From contig NZ_JAFCNB010000003.1 in the NCBI RefSeq assembly GCF_017896165.1, positions 372,001 to 436,000 on the forward strand: a DNA stretch of 64,000 bases. The letters run 5' to 3'. This DNA comes from Microbispora oryzae. Lineage in GTDB: Bacteria; Actinomycetota; Actinomycetes; Streptosporangiales; Streptosporangiaceae. Of the stretch, positions 28,394 through 37,722 are shown piece by piece. A program made the position numbers and the translations under genes. Within the stretch, counting starts at the first letter, position 1; each line of letters begins with the position of its first letter. Under the pieces are notes generated by a model, which searched no databases, was not told the DNA's origin, and saw only the letters and a list, made by a program, of their open reading frames with translations.

Positions 28394-28534
28394 TCAGCGC
28401 GGATCGCCGTTCTGGGCGGACAGCGCCTTGACCATCTCGGTCAGATGGGCCACCTGCGTTTCCAGCCCGCGCAGGCGGGCTTCGAGCTCGCTCAAGGTGG
28501 GGGACTGGAATCCGTCGCCGATCTGCCTGCTCAT
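28394..28534 (-). CDS. 46-residue coiled-coil peptide
   Basis: ATG 28534 has GGAGGAAGAC directly upstream, a near-perfect ribosome binding site, and opens a 46-codon frame: MSRQIGDGFQSPTLSE then LEARLRGLETQVAHLTEMVK ALSAQNGDPR. The central part has leucines and valine at heptad positions (L17, L21, L24, V28, L31, V35, L38), so it should form a short coiled coil. It could dimerise or dock onto a partner. No family recognised, but the signal for a real gene is strong. Confidence 0.7.
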   Translation of the reverse strand: MSRQIGDGFQSPTLSELEARLRGLETQVAHLTEMVKALSAQNGDPR

Positions 28535-28703
28535 GTCTTCCTCCCGAGCGGCGCCGGCGGGGACCGGCGTAGTGACGCAGGGCTGGGGGCAAGTGAAAGC
28601 CGAGGAGTCCTATTCCCCGTTTGGGTGATTCGACAACCTGTGTCGGTGGTGAACATGGGAAGAACGCGCGCCCCCGCGCCGTCCGGCGCTTCCCCCCCCG
28701 CCG

Positions 28704-30230
28704 TCACACCTGCTCGGTGACGGGTTCGAGCAGGTCGGCCGTGGCCCGCTGATCGAAGTGGCGGGCCCAGTCGAGAGGGGTGCCGTCGAAGCGGGCGTCG
28801 CGGAGGTTGGGATCCGCCCCCAGCTTCAGCAGGCTCCGGGTGAGATCGACGTCGCCGCCGGCGGCGCTGTGGTGCAGGGCCGTCTCCCACGCCTCCTCGA
28901 CCGGCGCGTCGCCCCGCCCGAAGGCGTTCACGTCGAAGCCCAGCTCGGCCAGCAGCACGACCGCGCCGGGAGGCGCCTGGGCGGCCGCCCAGACGATGAG
29001 CCCGGGACGGCGCCGGCGGGCCTCGGACACCGCGCCGGGATGTCCGGCCCGGACGCGGTCCACCGCGGACCGGTCGGCGCGGAACGCCGCGGCGATCAGC
29101 TCGTCGACCGGGTCCGGATCCGGCGCCGCCGCCCCCTGGGAGACCAGGTAGGCGGCGATCTCGGTGTCGCCGTAGAGCCGGGCGAGCTCTACGGGCGTCC
29201 GTCCGTCACCCGGGCGCCAGGCCGGACCGTCGAGCTCGTAGGCGGATCGGAAGTCGACGCCGTGCTCGACCAGCAGTCGCACCCGGCCGGGCTGGTGGTG
29301 CTCGACCGCCCAGCGGAGCTGGGTGCGCAGCAGTTCGGCGGGCGAGTCGGCGAGGTCGCCCAGGCGAGCCCTCCACGGGCCGCCGTCACCGGCGCCGAGG
29401 CCGTATTCGAAGAGCAGCTCCAGGTGATCGTTCTCGGGCGAGAACATGCGGTTGTACAGCGTCTGGGCGTCGTTGGGGTCCGCGCCGGCGTCCAGGAGCA
29501 GCCGGCCCAGCTCACGCCAGTGCGGGTGGGGCGGCTGGCGGCGCGCGCCCAGCTCGCCGTGACCGAACACGCCGGTCAGCAACGTGAAGGGGGACGGCAG
29601 GCCGTCGAAGAGGTAGCCCTCGTGCGGGTCGGCGCCGGCCGCGAGGAGCTGCCGGGCGACGGAGAGCACCGCCTCGGCCGGAACACCGGGATCGGCCCGC
29701 GAATAGACCAGGTAGCACAGCGGCCGCCACCCGAACGGGCCGCCGCGTTCGCGGGCCAGCCGCGGCTCCCGGGCGAGCAGGCGACGCACATCGCCGGGGC
29801 GGCCCGCCGCGGCGGCTGCCCAGATGTCCGCCGCGGTCAGGCCGGGGTCGTCGGCGAGCAGCCGGCGGGCCCGCCGCCACCGCTCCGGCCCGTCCTCCCG
29901 GGTGTACGTCAGGCAGGCCAGGCGGCAGAAGTCCCCGGCCGGGCCGGCGGCCGGGGCGGCGCCTGAGCCGCTGTCCCAGCCGTGTTCCGCCACCGTGTCG
30001 AGATAGCGCCGCAGGCGCGCCCAGCTGGGAAATCCGTACTCGCGGGCGACCACGAGCTGCGCCGCGCCCAGCCGGAGCGAACCGGGGTCGTCCGGCGCTC
30101 CGGACGGATGGTGCCGGGCGAACCGGGCGGTCGCGGCCGGGTCACCGGCCCGGGCGGCGCGCTGCAGGGCGCGGGCCTGTCTGCGGAAGTTGTCGAGGCT
30201 GGGGCGATCGGGAAGGGAAGCGGTCGGCAC
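28704..30230 (-). CDS. Ankyrin-repeat protein
   Basis: The 508-residue soluble product is built of about 9-10 ankyrin-type helix-turn-helix units, clearest as LLAAGADPHEG, LLLDAGADPND, LLVEHGVDFRS, VLLAELGFDVN and LLKLGADPNLRDARFDGTPLDWA. The N-terminal 70 residues (LDNFRRQARALQRAARAGDP..) are typical of actinobacterial members of this group. No signal peptide is seen. It probably mediates protein contacts; partner unknown. GTG start at 30230 has GGAGG seven bases upstream. A dyad at 30333-30355 lies in the divergent gap. Confidence 0.85.
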   Translation of the reverse strand: MPTASLPDRPSLDNFRRQARALQRAARAGDPAATARFARHHPSGAPDDPGSLRLGAAQLVVAREYGFPSWARLRRYLDTVAEHGWDSGSGAAPAAGPAGDFCRLACLTYTREDGPERWRRARRLLADDPGLTAADIWAAAAAGRPGDVRRLLAREPRLARERGGPFGWRPLCYLVYSRADPGVPAEAVLSVARQLLAAGADPHEGYLFDGLPSPFTLLTGVFGHGELGARRQPPHPHWRELGRLLLDAGADPNDAQTLYNRMFSPENDHLELLFEYGLGAGDGGPWRARLGDLADSPAELLRTQLRWAVEHHQPGRVRLLVEHGVDFRSAYELDGPAWRPGDGRTPVELARLYGDTEIAAYLVSQGAAAPDPDPVDELIAAAFRADRSAVDRVRAGHPGAVSEARRRRPGLIVWAAAQAPPGAVVLLAELGFDVNAFGRGDAPVEEAWETALHHSAAGGDVDLTRSLLKLGADPNLRDARFDGTPLDWARHFDQRATADLLEPVTEQV

Positions 30231-30332
30231 AGGGGCCTCCTCTCGTCCGCCTGATGTCCGCTTTGTCAGGCCGAAAGGAGAGCGAAGCCGCGCACTTCAT
30301 GCTCCAGGTGGGCTGAGCCCATTCCCGCGGAC

Positions 30333-30355
30333 CGGTGGCTCCCTGGTAGCCACCG
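30333..30355. promoter_or_regulatory. Dyad CGGTGGCT-N7-AGCCACCG
   Basis: Perfect 8-base arms around CCCTGGT, in the gap between the divergent ankyrin and PH-like genes, about 80-100 bases from each start. Candidate operator; binding protein unknown. Confidence 0.45.
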
Positions 30356-30433
30356 TCACTGTAGCCCGCGCGGCGGCGGCGACGCCACCGGCCGCGATCG
30401 GCACTCGGGCCGAACTTTGGTTACGCTGCCACG

Positions 30434-30847
30434 ATGGCGGAAGTTGAGGGGGCACGGCACGAGTGGCGGGTGCCCTGGCGGGTCGTCGCGGCCAAGGGCG
30501 CCGCCGCGTTCGCGTTCGCGCTGCTCGCCGTGCTGGGCGGCGGCGGGCGGCTGTTCCTCGCGGGAGTGGCCGCCGCCGGGTTCGCGGCGCTGGCGATCCG
30601 CGATCTGGTCGCGCCGGTACGGCTGTCGGCCGGGAAGGACGGCCTGGTGGTCACCGGCCTCGCCGGGAGAGAGCGCGTCACCTGGAACGACGTCGACCGC
30701 ATCCGGGTGGACACGCACCGGCGGTACGGGCTGACCACCGAGCTGCTGGAGATCGACGCCGGCGAGCAGATCCACCTGTTCAGCCGGTTCGACCTCGGCC
30801 GGCCGGTCGTCGACGTCGCCGAGACGCTCATGCGCATGCGTCCCTGA
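30434..30847 (+). CDS. PH-domain-like small membrane protein
   Basis: The 137-residue product has two hydrophobic helices (about residues 20-58) followed by a beta-rich domain with LSAGKDGLVVTGLAGRERVTWNDVDRIRVDTHRRYG, the strand/turn pattern of bacterial PH-like domains in actinobacterial membrane proteins, and a closing helix DVAETLMRM. Function unknown. TACGCT at 30422-30427 lies six bases before the ATG with no ribosome binding site, suggesting a leaderless transcript. Confidence 0.75.
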   Translation: MAEVEGARHEWRVPWRVVAAKGAAAFAFALLAVLGGGGRLFLAGVAAAGFAALAIRDLVAPVRLSAGKDGLVVTGLAGRERVTWNDVDRIRVDTHRRYGLTTELLEIDAGEQIHLFSRFDLGRPVVDVAETLMRMRP

Positions 30848-30850
30848 CCC

Positions 30851-30880
30851 TGTGGGACCCCGTGGGACCCTGTGGGGCCC
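30851..30880. repeat. Three near-identical 10-base tandem copies
   Basis: TGTGGGACCC, CGTGGGACCC and TGTGGGGCCC follow each other just after the PH-like gene. A GC hairpin (30887-30917, two-base bulge) follows and may terminate both converging genes. Confidence 0.7.
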
Positions 30881-30946
30881 CGGGCGCCCGCGCGGCCGGT
30901 GGGCCGCCGCGCGGGGCCGGTACGACGACGTCGCCCTCGTCCGTGG

Positions 30947-33256
30947 TCAGCGGACCGCGCACGCGGCGCCGTTCAGCGTGAAGGCGGCGGGTGCCGGGTT
31001 GGATCCGCTGTAGGTGCCCTGGAACCCGAAGTTCGCCGTCCCGCCGTTCGCGCCGATCGTCCCGTTGTACGACGCGTTCGCGGCGGTGACCTGCCGCCCC
31101 GACTGCGTGACGGTCGCGTTCCAGGCGTTGGTGACCTTCTGGTCGCCGCCGAACGTCCACTGCAGCGTCCATCCGTTCAGGGCCACGGCCGACGTGTTGG
31201 TGACGGTCACGTCCGCGGTGAAGCCGCTGCCCCAGTCGTTGGGCCGGTACGCCACGGCGCAGCCGCCCGTGCCGGCCGAGACACTCGGCGAGGGACTGGG
31301 CGAAGGACTGGGTGACGGGCTCGCCGAAGGGCTGGCCGAAGGACTGGGAGAGGGGCTGGGCGAAGGACTGGCGGAGGGGCTCACCGAGGGGCTGGGCGAA
31401 GGCGAGGGGCTGGCCGTGGCGTAGCCCAGGCCGAAGCCGTACTCGAAGAGGGGCTGCTTGCCGTCTCCCGCGTTGATGGGCTCCTGGTCGGCGCTGCGCA
31501 TCCACGTCATGGGCAGCTTGCCCGTGGGGGCGTAGTCGCCGAAAAGGACGTCGGCCACGCCGCGTCCCTCGGTGCCCGGCAGCCACGCCGCGACCAGGGC
31601 GTTCCAGCGGTCGATCTGACCGGCGACGTCCAGCGGCCGGCCGGAGACGAGCACCACGACCACCGGCACCCCCGACGCCGTGAGCCGCTGCAGGGTGGCG
31701 AGGTCGGTCGAGTCCAGGCCCATGGAGCCGGTGCGGTCGCCCTGCCCCTCGGCGTACGGCGTCTCGCCGACCACGGCGACGGCGGCGCGGTAGGAGGAGT
31801 CGATGCCGCTGCCGTCCCGGCTGTAGGTGACCTGAGCGCCGGAACCGACGGCGTCGCGGATGCCCTGGAGGATCGTCGTGCCGGGGGTCGTGGCGCCCGA
31901 CGCGCCCTGCCAGCTGATGGTCCAGCCGCCGCTCTGGTTGCCGATGTCGTCGGCGTCCTTGCCGGCCACGAAGATCTTGCCGCCGGCCTTGGCCAGGGGC
32001 AGCACGTTACCCGAGTTCTTCAGCAGGACCAGCGACTTGCGGACCGCCTCGCGGGCGATCGCCCGGTGGGCCGCGCTGCCGACGGTCGAGGTGTACGACC
32101 GGTCGGTCAGGGGGCGCTCGAAGAGGCCGAAGGCGAACTTCTCGGTCAGGATCCGCCGGTTGGCGTCGTCGATCCTGGACATCGGGATCCGGCCCGCCTG
32201 CACCTCCGACTTCAGCAGTGAGACGAACTTCTTGTAGTCCGTCGGGACCATCACCATGTCGACGCCCGCGTTGATCGCCGTGGTGATCTCCGACGCGGTG
32301 AAGCCCGACTGCCCGTCGAGCTGGTCGATGCCCGCCCAGTCGGTGACGACGAACCCGGAGAAGCCGAGCTCGCCCTTGAGGACGTCCGTGATCAGGTACT
32401 TGTTGCCGTGCATTTTGGCGCCGTTCCAGGAGCTGTACGACACCATCACCGAGGCCACGCCGCGCTGCACGGCGGCCCGGAACGGCGCCAGGTGGATCGC
32501 GCGCAGGTCGGCCTCGCTGAGCTGGGTGTCACCCTGGTCCCGGCCGCCGGTGGTGCCCCCGTCGCCGACGTAGTGCTTCGCGGTGGCGAGGATGGCGGAC
32601 GGCCCGCCGTTCTGGAACCCGTCGATGATCGTGGACATCTGGCTCACCAGAGCCGGGTCCTCGCTGAACGACTCGTACGTACGGCCCCAGCGGTCGTTGC
32701 GGGCGACACACAGGCACGGGGCGAACGTCCAGTCGATGCCGGTGCCGGAGACCTCCTCGGCGGTGGCCTGGCCGACCCGCCGCACCAGATCGGGGTCGCG
32801 GGTCGCGCCCAGCCCGATGTTGTGCGGGAAGATCGTCGCCCCGACCACGTTGTTGTGGCCGTGCACCGCGTCGATCCCGTAGATCATCGGGATGCCCAGC
32901 GGGGTCGACAGCGCCTGCCGCTGGAAGTTGTCGTACATGTCCGCCCAGGACGACGCCGTGTTCGGCGAGGGGGCTGACCCGCCGCCCGACAGGATCGAGC
33001 CGAGCCGGTACGCCGCCACGTCCGACACGTTCGACAGCGCCGACCGGTCGGCCTGCGTCATCTGGCCGACCTTGTCGTCGAGCGACATCCGCGACAGCAG
33101 GTCGGCCACCCGTGTCGCCACGGGCAGACTGGGATCCTTGTACGGCGCGTCCGCCGCCGTGGCGGAGCCACCGCCGGACAGGGGGACGAGGGTGAGCGCC
33201 GCGGCGACCAGCGCCGCGAACGCGGATCTCCGGACGAGCCTGCGCCGGTGCGTCAT
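30947..33256 (-). CDS. Secreted GH3 beta-glucosidase with C-terminal CBM2
   Basis: The 769-residue product has a signal peptide (cleavage near ATA-AD, residue 35), a GH3 N-terminal barrel (about 40-380) with the KHYVGDGGT region and the nucleophile Asp in FVVTDWAGID, a GH3 C-terminal domain (about 400-620, SLVLLKNSGNVLPL, VVLVSGRPLDV), a Ser-Pro linker (about 623-665) and a CBM2 (about 670-769, CAVAYRPNDWGSGF to closing C). This is the ExoP/1,3-1,4-beta-glucan exohydrolase type, acting on cello- or beta-glucan oligomers. GGAGG precedes the ATG. A dyad at 33271-33298 lies upstream. Confidence 0.93.
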   Translation of the reverse strand: MTHRRRLVRRSAFAALVAAALTLVPLSGGGSATAADAPYKDPSLPVATRVADLLSRMSLDDKVGQMTQADRSALSNVSDVAAYRLGSILSGGGSAPSPNTASSWADMYDNFQRQALSTPLGIPMIYGIDAVHGHNNVVGATIFPHNIGLGATRDPDLVRRVGQATAEEVSGTGIDWTFAPCLCVARNDRWGRTYESFSEDPALVSQMSTIIDGFQNGGPSAILATAKHYVGDGGTTGGRDQGDTQLSEADLRAIHLAPFRAAVQRGVASVMVSYSSWNGAKMHGNKYLITDVLKGELGFSGFVVTDWAGIDQLDGQSGFTASEITTAINAGVDMVMVPTDYKKFVSLLKSEVQAGRIPMSRIDDANRRILTEKFAFGLFERPLTDRSYTSTVGSAAHRAIAREAVRKSLVLLKNSGNVLPLAKAGGKIFVAGKDADDIGNQSGGWTISWQGASGATTPGTTILQGIRDAVGSGAQVTYSRDGSGIDSSYRAAVAVVGETPYAEGQGDRTGSMGLDSTDLATLQRLTASGVPVVVVLVSGRPLDVAGQIDRWNALVAAWLPGTEGRGVADVLFGDYAPTGKLPMTWMRSADQEPINAGDGKQPLFEYGFGLGYATASPSPSPSPSVSPSASPSPSPSPSPSASPSASPSPSPSPSPSPSVSAGTGGCAVAYRPNDWGSGFTADVTVTNTSAVALNGWTLQWTFGGDQKVTNAWNATVTQSGRQVTAANASYNGTIGANGGTANFGFQGTYSGSNPAPAAFTLNGAACAVR

Positions 33257-33270
33257 CGGTCCTCCTCAAG

Positions 33271-33298
33271 ACGACGCCACGACCGTAGGAAGCGTCGT
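33271..33298. promoter_or_regulatory. Inverted repeat upstream of GH3 gene
   Basis: ACGACGC (33271-33277) and GCGTCGT (33292-33298), 14 bases apart, 15 bases before the GH3 start. It does not match the CebR or BglR consensus that I know; candidate operator or 5' leader hairpin. Confidence 0.35.
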
Positions 33299-33483
33299 AT
33301 CGGCCGGTCAACGAGGCGGCGGGCCGCGGGACGGCGACCTGCCGAGAGGGGGGAAACTTTCAGGGCGGCCGCCCGGCGCGGGCCTCTCGCCCACCTGGCA
33401 GGATCGGGGGGACGACGCCGCCGCCCGGCGACCCGGGCGTCCGGGGCAGGTGAGCGGGCGCGTGAGCGGGCAAGGGAGTAGGC

Positions 33484-35118
33484 ATGGGACAGCAGCTCAG
33501 CGCGTTCGACGCGCAGTTCCTCAACTTCGAGTCGGGGACCAATCTCGCGCACATCGCGGGACTGACGATCCTCGACCCGTCGACCGCGCCGGGGGGCGCC
33601 GTCACCCGTGAGGACCTGATCGCGCTGCTGCGCCGCCGGCTCCATCTGGCGCCGCCGCTGCGCCGGCGGCTGGTCGAGGTGCCGTTCGGGCTCGATCACC
33701 CCTACTGGGCGGAGGACAGGGAGGTCGACTTCGACTATCACGTGCGGGAGCTCGCCCTGGCTCCCCCCGGCGACGATCACAGGCTGGCCGAGCAGGTGGC
33801 CCGGCTGCACGGGCGCCGGCTGGACCGGCGTCGTCCGCTGTGGGAGCTGTATCTCATCCACGGGCTGACCGGCGGACGGTCCGCGATCTACACGAAGGTG
33901 CACCACGCGGCGATCGACGGGGTGACCGGTGTGGAGGTGCTCGCCGCCCTGATGGACTTCGAGCCGGCGCCGCGCGACACGCCCGCGCCGCCCGAGGGCG
34001 AGGACGTCCAGGAGGCGCCCGACACGGTCGAGATCGTGATCCGGGCGGTCGCCCGCGTCCTGGACAACCCGTTCGCGCTGCTGCGTTTCGTCGCCGAGGC
34101 CATGCCGCGGCTCGACGAGGTGCCGCTGATCTCGCAGATCCCCGGCGCCGGGCTCGTGTCACGGGTCGTCCGCAGCGTGGGGGCGGAGCGGCTGCCCGAC
34201 CTGCCGCGCATGGTGGTGCCCCGCACGCCGTTCTCGGGGCCGGTCTCGCAGCATCGGCGGTTCGCGTTCGGCCGGCTGCCCCTCGACGACGTCAAGCACG
34301 TGAAGAACGCCTTCGGCGTGACCGTGAACGACGTGGTCATGGCGATGTGCGCGGCCGCGCTGCGCCGCTGGCTGGCCAAGCGCGACGAGCTGCCACGCGT
34401 GCCGCTCGTCGTCGGCGTCCCGGTCTCCACCCGAGGCCAGCCGGGCAACGGCTCGGCGCCCGCGGCGCCGCTCGCCAACGAGGTCATGCTCACCATGACG
34501 ACCATTCCGACCGACCTGGCCGGCCCCGAGGAACGGCTGCGCTCGGTGAACCACTCCATGCGCCTCATCAAGGAACGGTTCGCCGCGGCCCCCGCGACGT
34601 GGCTGCTGGAGTTCAGCCAGGCGATGCCTGCGGCGCTGAGCGCGCTCGCGGCCCGGTCGGCGTTCCGGCTGGCCTCGCGCCGGACCGGCGCGATGAACCT
34701 GATGATCTCGAACGTGCCCGGCCCGCAGACGCCGCTCTACGTCTGCGGGGCGCGGGTACTCGCGCAGTATCCGATCTCCGTGATCACGGACGTCAGCGGC
34801 GGGATCAACATCACCGTCTTCTCCTACGACGGGATGCTCGACTTCGGCGTCATCGTCGACCGCGACATGGTGCCCGACGTGTGGGACATCATCGACTACC
34901 TGGGCGACGCGCTGGCCGAGCTCGTCGCGCTCGCCGACGCCCAGGGCCCCAAGACGGGCCCCAACACGGGGGCCAAGCCGGGAGCGAAGACGAGGGCGAA
35001 GGCCAAACCGGCGCCCAAGGCCGTACCGAAGGCCGCGTCCAAGCCGGGGGCCGGAAGCAGGACGAAGCCCGCGCCCGGCGACACGGCCAAGCGGGGGGAG
35101 ACCGGAGACCGGGGGTGA
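33484..35118 (+). CDS. WS/DGAT-family acyltransferase with Lys/Pro/Ala tail
   Basis: The 544-residue product is a wax ester synthase/acyl-CoA:diacylglycerol acyltransferase: the catalytic HHxxxDG is H140-H-A-A-I-D-G146, the opening LSAFDAQFLNFE and the NVPGPQTPLYVCGARV block near residue 415 are family signatures. It makes triacylglycerol or wax ester stores at the membrane. The enzyme domain ends near residue 475; about 65 further residues are rich in Lys, Pro, Ala and Thr (for example AKAKPAPKAVPKAASK), like the tails of actinobacterial HupB. AGGGAG precedes the ATG. It converges with the kinase gene (13-base gap). Confidence 0.92.
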   Translation: MGQQLSAFDAQFLNFESGTNLAHIAGLTILDPSTAPGGAVTREDLIALLRRRLHLAPPLRRRLVEVPFGLDHPYWAEDREVDFDYHVRELALAPPGDDHRLAEQVARLHGRRLDRRRPLWELYLIHGLTGGRSAIYTKVHHAAIDGVTGVEVLAALMDFEPAPRDTPAPPEGEDVQEAPDTVEIVIRAVARVLDNPFALLRFVAEAMPRLDEVPLISQIPGAGLVSRVVRSVGAERLPDLPRMVVPRTPFSGPVSQHRRFAFGRLPLDDVKHVKNAFGVTVNDVVMAMCAAALRRWLAKRDELPRVPLVVGVPVSTRGQPGNGSAPAAPLANEVMLTMTTIPTDLAGPEERLRSVNHSMRLIKERFAAAPATWLLEFSQAMPAALSALAARSAFRLASRRTGAMNLMISNVPGPQTPLYVCGARVLAQYPISVITDVSGGINITVFSYDGMLDFGVIVDRDMVPDVWDIIDYLGDALAELVALADAQGPKTGPNTGAKPGAKTRAKAKPAPKAVPKAASKPGAGSRTKPAPGDTAKRGETGDRG

Positions 35119-35131
35119 CGGGGCGCGGCGA

Positions 35132-36838
35132 TCAGCCGAACGCGCTACCGGTGGTCTCCGGGCCGGTGACGCGGCCCAGGCAGCGGTAGGCGCGCTCGCC
35201 GGTGGCGAACCGCGCGGCGTCCGGCGGCAGCACCTCCACCTCCCACCGGTCGGCGCTGATCGACGCCGACCTGTCCGGGCGGGACGCCATGAGGACGCTG
35301 ACGTCGCACACCGCGGCCACGGTGGGATGCCTCGCCACCGTCTCCTGGTCACTCGTCGTGAGGTCCGCCGGCATCGGGCCGACGGCGAACGTCTCCCAGG
35401 TGTGCGGCTTCGCGCAGTCGGTCTTCCTGGCCCGCGCGTCGCCCGCGTTGACCACGAGGCCACCCCAGCATTCGGGGAGGACCACGCAGGCGGCGTGCGC
35501 TCCGGCCACGTCCGCCGCGGGACAGCCCACCGTCATGGTCGCGACGCCGAGGCGGGGGACGACCGGGCTCGGCGCGCCCGCCCTGGAGGCGCCCGCCGGC
35601 GGGGTGGCCGTCCGGCCCCACCCGCCCAGGTCGCCATCCGCGATCATGAACGCGACGCCGGCGGTGAGAATCAGCGCGAACACCGCCGCGACCGCCCCGA
35701 AGACCAGCGACTGCCCCGACCGGCCCGATCGCGCCGGCTGCCGGGGGCGGTCCGCCTGGGGGCGGGACGGCGCGGTCGTCCCGGAATACGGCATGACCGG
35801 CGGTCCGGTGGGGTGACGGTACGGGGCGGGAACGGTCCCGGGCTCGGACCGGGCGGCGGAGTACGACCGAGCGGGCGGCCCCGGCGGGCGGCCGGCCGGG
35901 TGCCCCGCGGGCCGTCCGGTGGGTTGTCCGGTGGGTTGTCCGGGGGACTGTCCGCCCGGCTGTCCCGCGGGCTGTCCGGTGGGTTGACCGGCGCCGGTCG
36001 AGCCGTCCGGAGCGAGCGCCGCGAGAGCGTCGCGGAGCGCGGCGGCGGCCGGGATGCGCCGCGCCGGATCGCTCGCCATGCCATGCCGCAGGACGTCCGT
36101 CAGGGCGGCGGGCACGCCGGGGATGCCGGGGATCGGCAGCCGGTGCAGCGCCATGATGGCCGCGATGTTGACCACGCCGCTCTCCGGGAACCGGGGCGGG
36201 CGGCCGGTCATCAGCGCGTACAGGGTCGCGGAGAGCGCGTAGACGTCGGCGGCGGGGGTCGGCTCCGACAGGTCGAACGCCTCCGGCGGCGCGTACGCCG
36301 GGGTGAGCGACTCGCGCGTCACCGACACCTCGCCCGGCCCCGCCCCGCCCTGGCCGGGCATCGTGGCGAGGCCGAAGTCGGACAGGGCGACCATGCCGTA
36401 CGAGTTGATCAGGATGTTCGCGGGCTTGACGTCGCGGTGCAGCACGCCCGCCGCGTGCGCGGCGGCCAGCGCGTCGGCGATCTTGATGCCGATGTCCCGG
36501 ACCTCCGGCGCCCCGAGCGGGCCGTCCCGCCCCAGCCGGTCGGCGAGAGACCCGTTGCGGCACAGCTCCAGCACCATGTATGGGCGGCCGTCGGGCAGCA
36601 CGCCGGCGTCGTAGACGTCCGCCACGTGCGGATGCCCGGACAGGGCGCCGGCGGCGGTCACCTCCCGCATGAAGCGACGCCGGTCCCGTTCGGACACCAG
36701 CACCCGGTTGTCCACCTTCAGCGCGACCTCGCGCCCCACCGAGAGTTGCCTGGCCCGGTAGACGGTCCCGAAGCCGCCCTGTCCGAGCACGCCGAGCACC
36801 TGACAGCCCGGAACCAGGACGGCCACCGCCTCGTCCAC
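35132..36838 (-). CDS. Transmembrane Ser/Thr protein kinase with septum-formation-type outer domain
   Basis: The 568-residue product has a complete PknB-type kinase domain (about 10-275): [12 protein letters not shown], Lys in [25 protein letters not shown] and the APPEAF region. A Pro/Gly/Gln linker of imperfect GQPTG/GQPAG repeats (DNA repeats of 12-15 bases near 35920-35990) follows, then one membrane helix (about 372-395) and an outer domain with paired cysteines including [10 protein letters not shown] and [13 protein letters not shown], the pattern of the septum-formation (DUF4190-linked) domain. No PASTA repeats. Ligand unknown. GTG start. Confidence 0.9.
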   Translation of the reverse strand: MDEAVAVLVPGCQVLGVLGQGGFGTVYRARQLSVGREVALKVDNRVLVSERDRRRFMREVTAAGALSGHPHVADVYDAGVLPDGRPYMVLELCRNGSLADRLGRDGPLGAPEVRDIGIKIADALAAAHAAGVLHRDVKPANILINSYGMVALSDFGLATMPGQGGAGPGEVSVTRESLTPAYAPPEAFDLSEPTPAADVYALSATLYALMTGRPPRFPESGVVNIAAIMALHRLPIPGIPGVPAALTDVLRHGMASDPARRIPAAAALRDALAALAPDGSTGAGQPTGQPAGQPGGQSPGQPTGQPTGRPAGHPAGRPPGPPARSYSAARSEPGTVPAPYRHPTGPPVMPYSGTTAPSRPQADRPRQPARSGRSGQSLVFGAVAAVFALILTAGVAFMIADGDLGGWGRTATPPAGASRAGAPSPVVPRLGVATMTVGCPAADVAGAHAACVVLPECWGGLVVNAGDARARKTDCAKPHTWETFAVGPMPADLTTSDQETVARHPTVAAVCDVSVLMASRPDRSASISADRWEVEVLPPDAARFATGERAYRCLGRVTGPETTGSAFG

Positions 36839-36970
36839 CTGCCACCTCCAGACCTGGCGGAAACCCGCGCGACCGGCACATTACCGGAGCGGATCGCCTT
36901 CCTGATCGTTTCTCCCGGATCGCGGTCCCGGCCATGCCGGCGGCGCCGCCGGGACGGGCGCGAGCGCCGC

Positions 36971-36998
36971 CTGACGCCGCCTCGGAGCGCCCTATGCT
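36971..36998 (+). promoter_or_regulatory. Leaderless promoter for TetR gene
   Basis: CTGACG (36971-36976) and TATGCT (36993-36998) are 16 bases apart; the ATG lies eight bases after the -10, the normal transcription start distance, and there is no ribosome binding site. Confidence 0.5.
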
Positions 36999-37005
36999 GG
37001 GGCCC

Positions 37006-37596
37006 ATGACGGTCGGCACAGCGGAGCGCGGCGGCCGGAGCCCGGAGCGCCGCCGTGAGCTTCTCGACGCGGCCGACCGGGTGATCCGCAGGGAGGGACC
37101 CGAGGCGTCGATGGCCGCGATCGCGGCCGAGGCCGGGATCACCAAGCCCATCCTCTACCGCCACTTCGGCGACAAGAGCGGCCTCTACCAGGCCCTCGCC
37201 GAGCGGCACACCCGCCGGGTGATCGACATGCTGCGCCCGGAGTTCGCCAGGGCGATGGACGATCCGCGGGCCCGGGCGCGGGCCGCCGTCGGCACCTATC
37301 TCGACACGATCTCCGCCCACCCGAACCTCTACCGCTTCCTCTTCCACCGGGCGAGCGCGGAGGACAGCCGCACCCACACCCGGATGACCGCCGTCGTCCG
37401 CGGTGTGGGCGAGGAACTGGCGGCCGTCCTGGCGGAGGAGGGCGCGGCGGACCCGGTGCGGGCGCAGCTTCTCGGGCACGCCTTCGTCGGCATGGTGCGG
37501 GCCATCGGCGACTGGTGGCTGGACAGTCCGGGGCTGGACAGGGACGCCGTCGTCGACGGTGTCGCCGACGTCATCGCGGGCGCGCTCGGCGCCTGA
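37006..37596 (+). CDS. TetR-family regulator of the adjacent MFS gene
   Basis: The 196-residue product has the TetR DNA-binding domain at about 10-57 (RRRELLDAADRVIRREGPE, AIAAEAGITKPILYRHFGDKSGLY) and a helical effector domain (TetR C-terminal type with FLFHRASAED and [22 protein letters not shown]). It reads into the MFS gene 126 bases downstream, with a dyad in the gap, so it is likely to repress that exporter in response to a ligand. ATG at 37006 was chosen because of the -10 box eight bases upstream. Confidence 0.9.
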   Translation: MTVGTAERGGRSPERRRELLDAADRVIRREGPEASMAAIAAEAGITKPILYRHFGDKSGLYQALAERHTRRVIDMLRPEFARAMDDPRARARAAVGTYLDTISAHPNLYRFLFHRASAEDSRTHTRMTAVVRGVGEELAAVLAEEGAADPVRAQLLGHAFVGMVRAIGDWWLDSPGLDRDAVVDGVADVIAGALGA

Positions 37597-37667
37597 CACG
37601 CGCCCGTCCCGGCTGTCCGGCCCGCGAGCCGCACCCGGAAACGCCCATGTCATCCGTACGAGGTAAC

Positions 37668-37684
37668 TTAGTACCGCTAACTAA
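37668..37684. promoter_or_regulatory. Candidate TetR operator TTAGT-N7-ACTAA
   Basis: Perfect 5-base arms around ACCGCTA, in an AT-rich patch that also contains GGTAACTTAGTACCG, 38 bases ahead of the MFS start. Size and symmetry suit a TetR dimer. Confidence 0.5.
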
Positions 37685-37722
37685 TCCCTCGTCCCTATGT
37701 CACGGCATGGAGGAAGAACCTC

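Noticed and set aside
31280..31415. Repeated GGACTGGG/GGGCTGGG units resembling a CRISPR or satellite array
   Set aside because: They encode the Ser-Pro linker of the GH3 enzyme in frame; no spacers or cas genes.
35920..35995. Short tandem repeats near GGTGGGTTGTCC
   Set aside because: They encode the GQPTG-type linker of the Ser/Thr kinase and are not a mobile or regulatory repeat.
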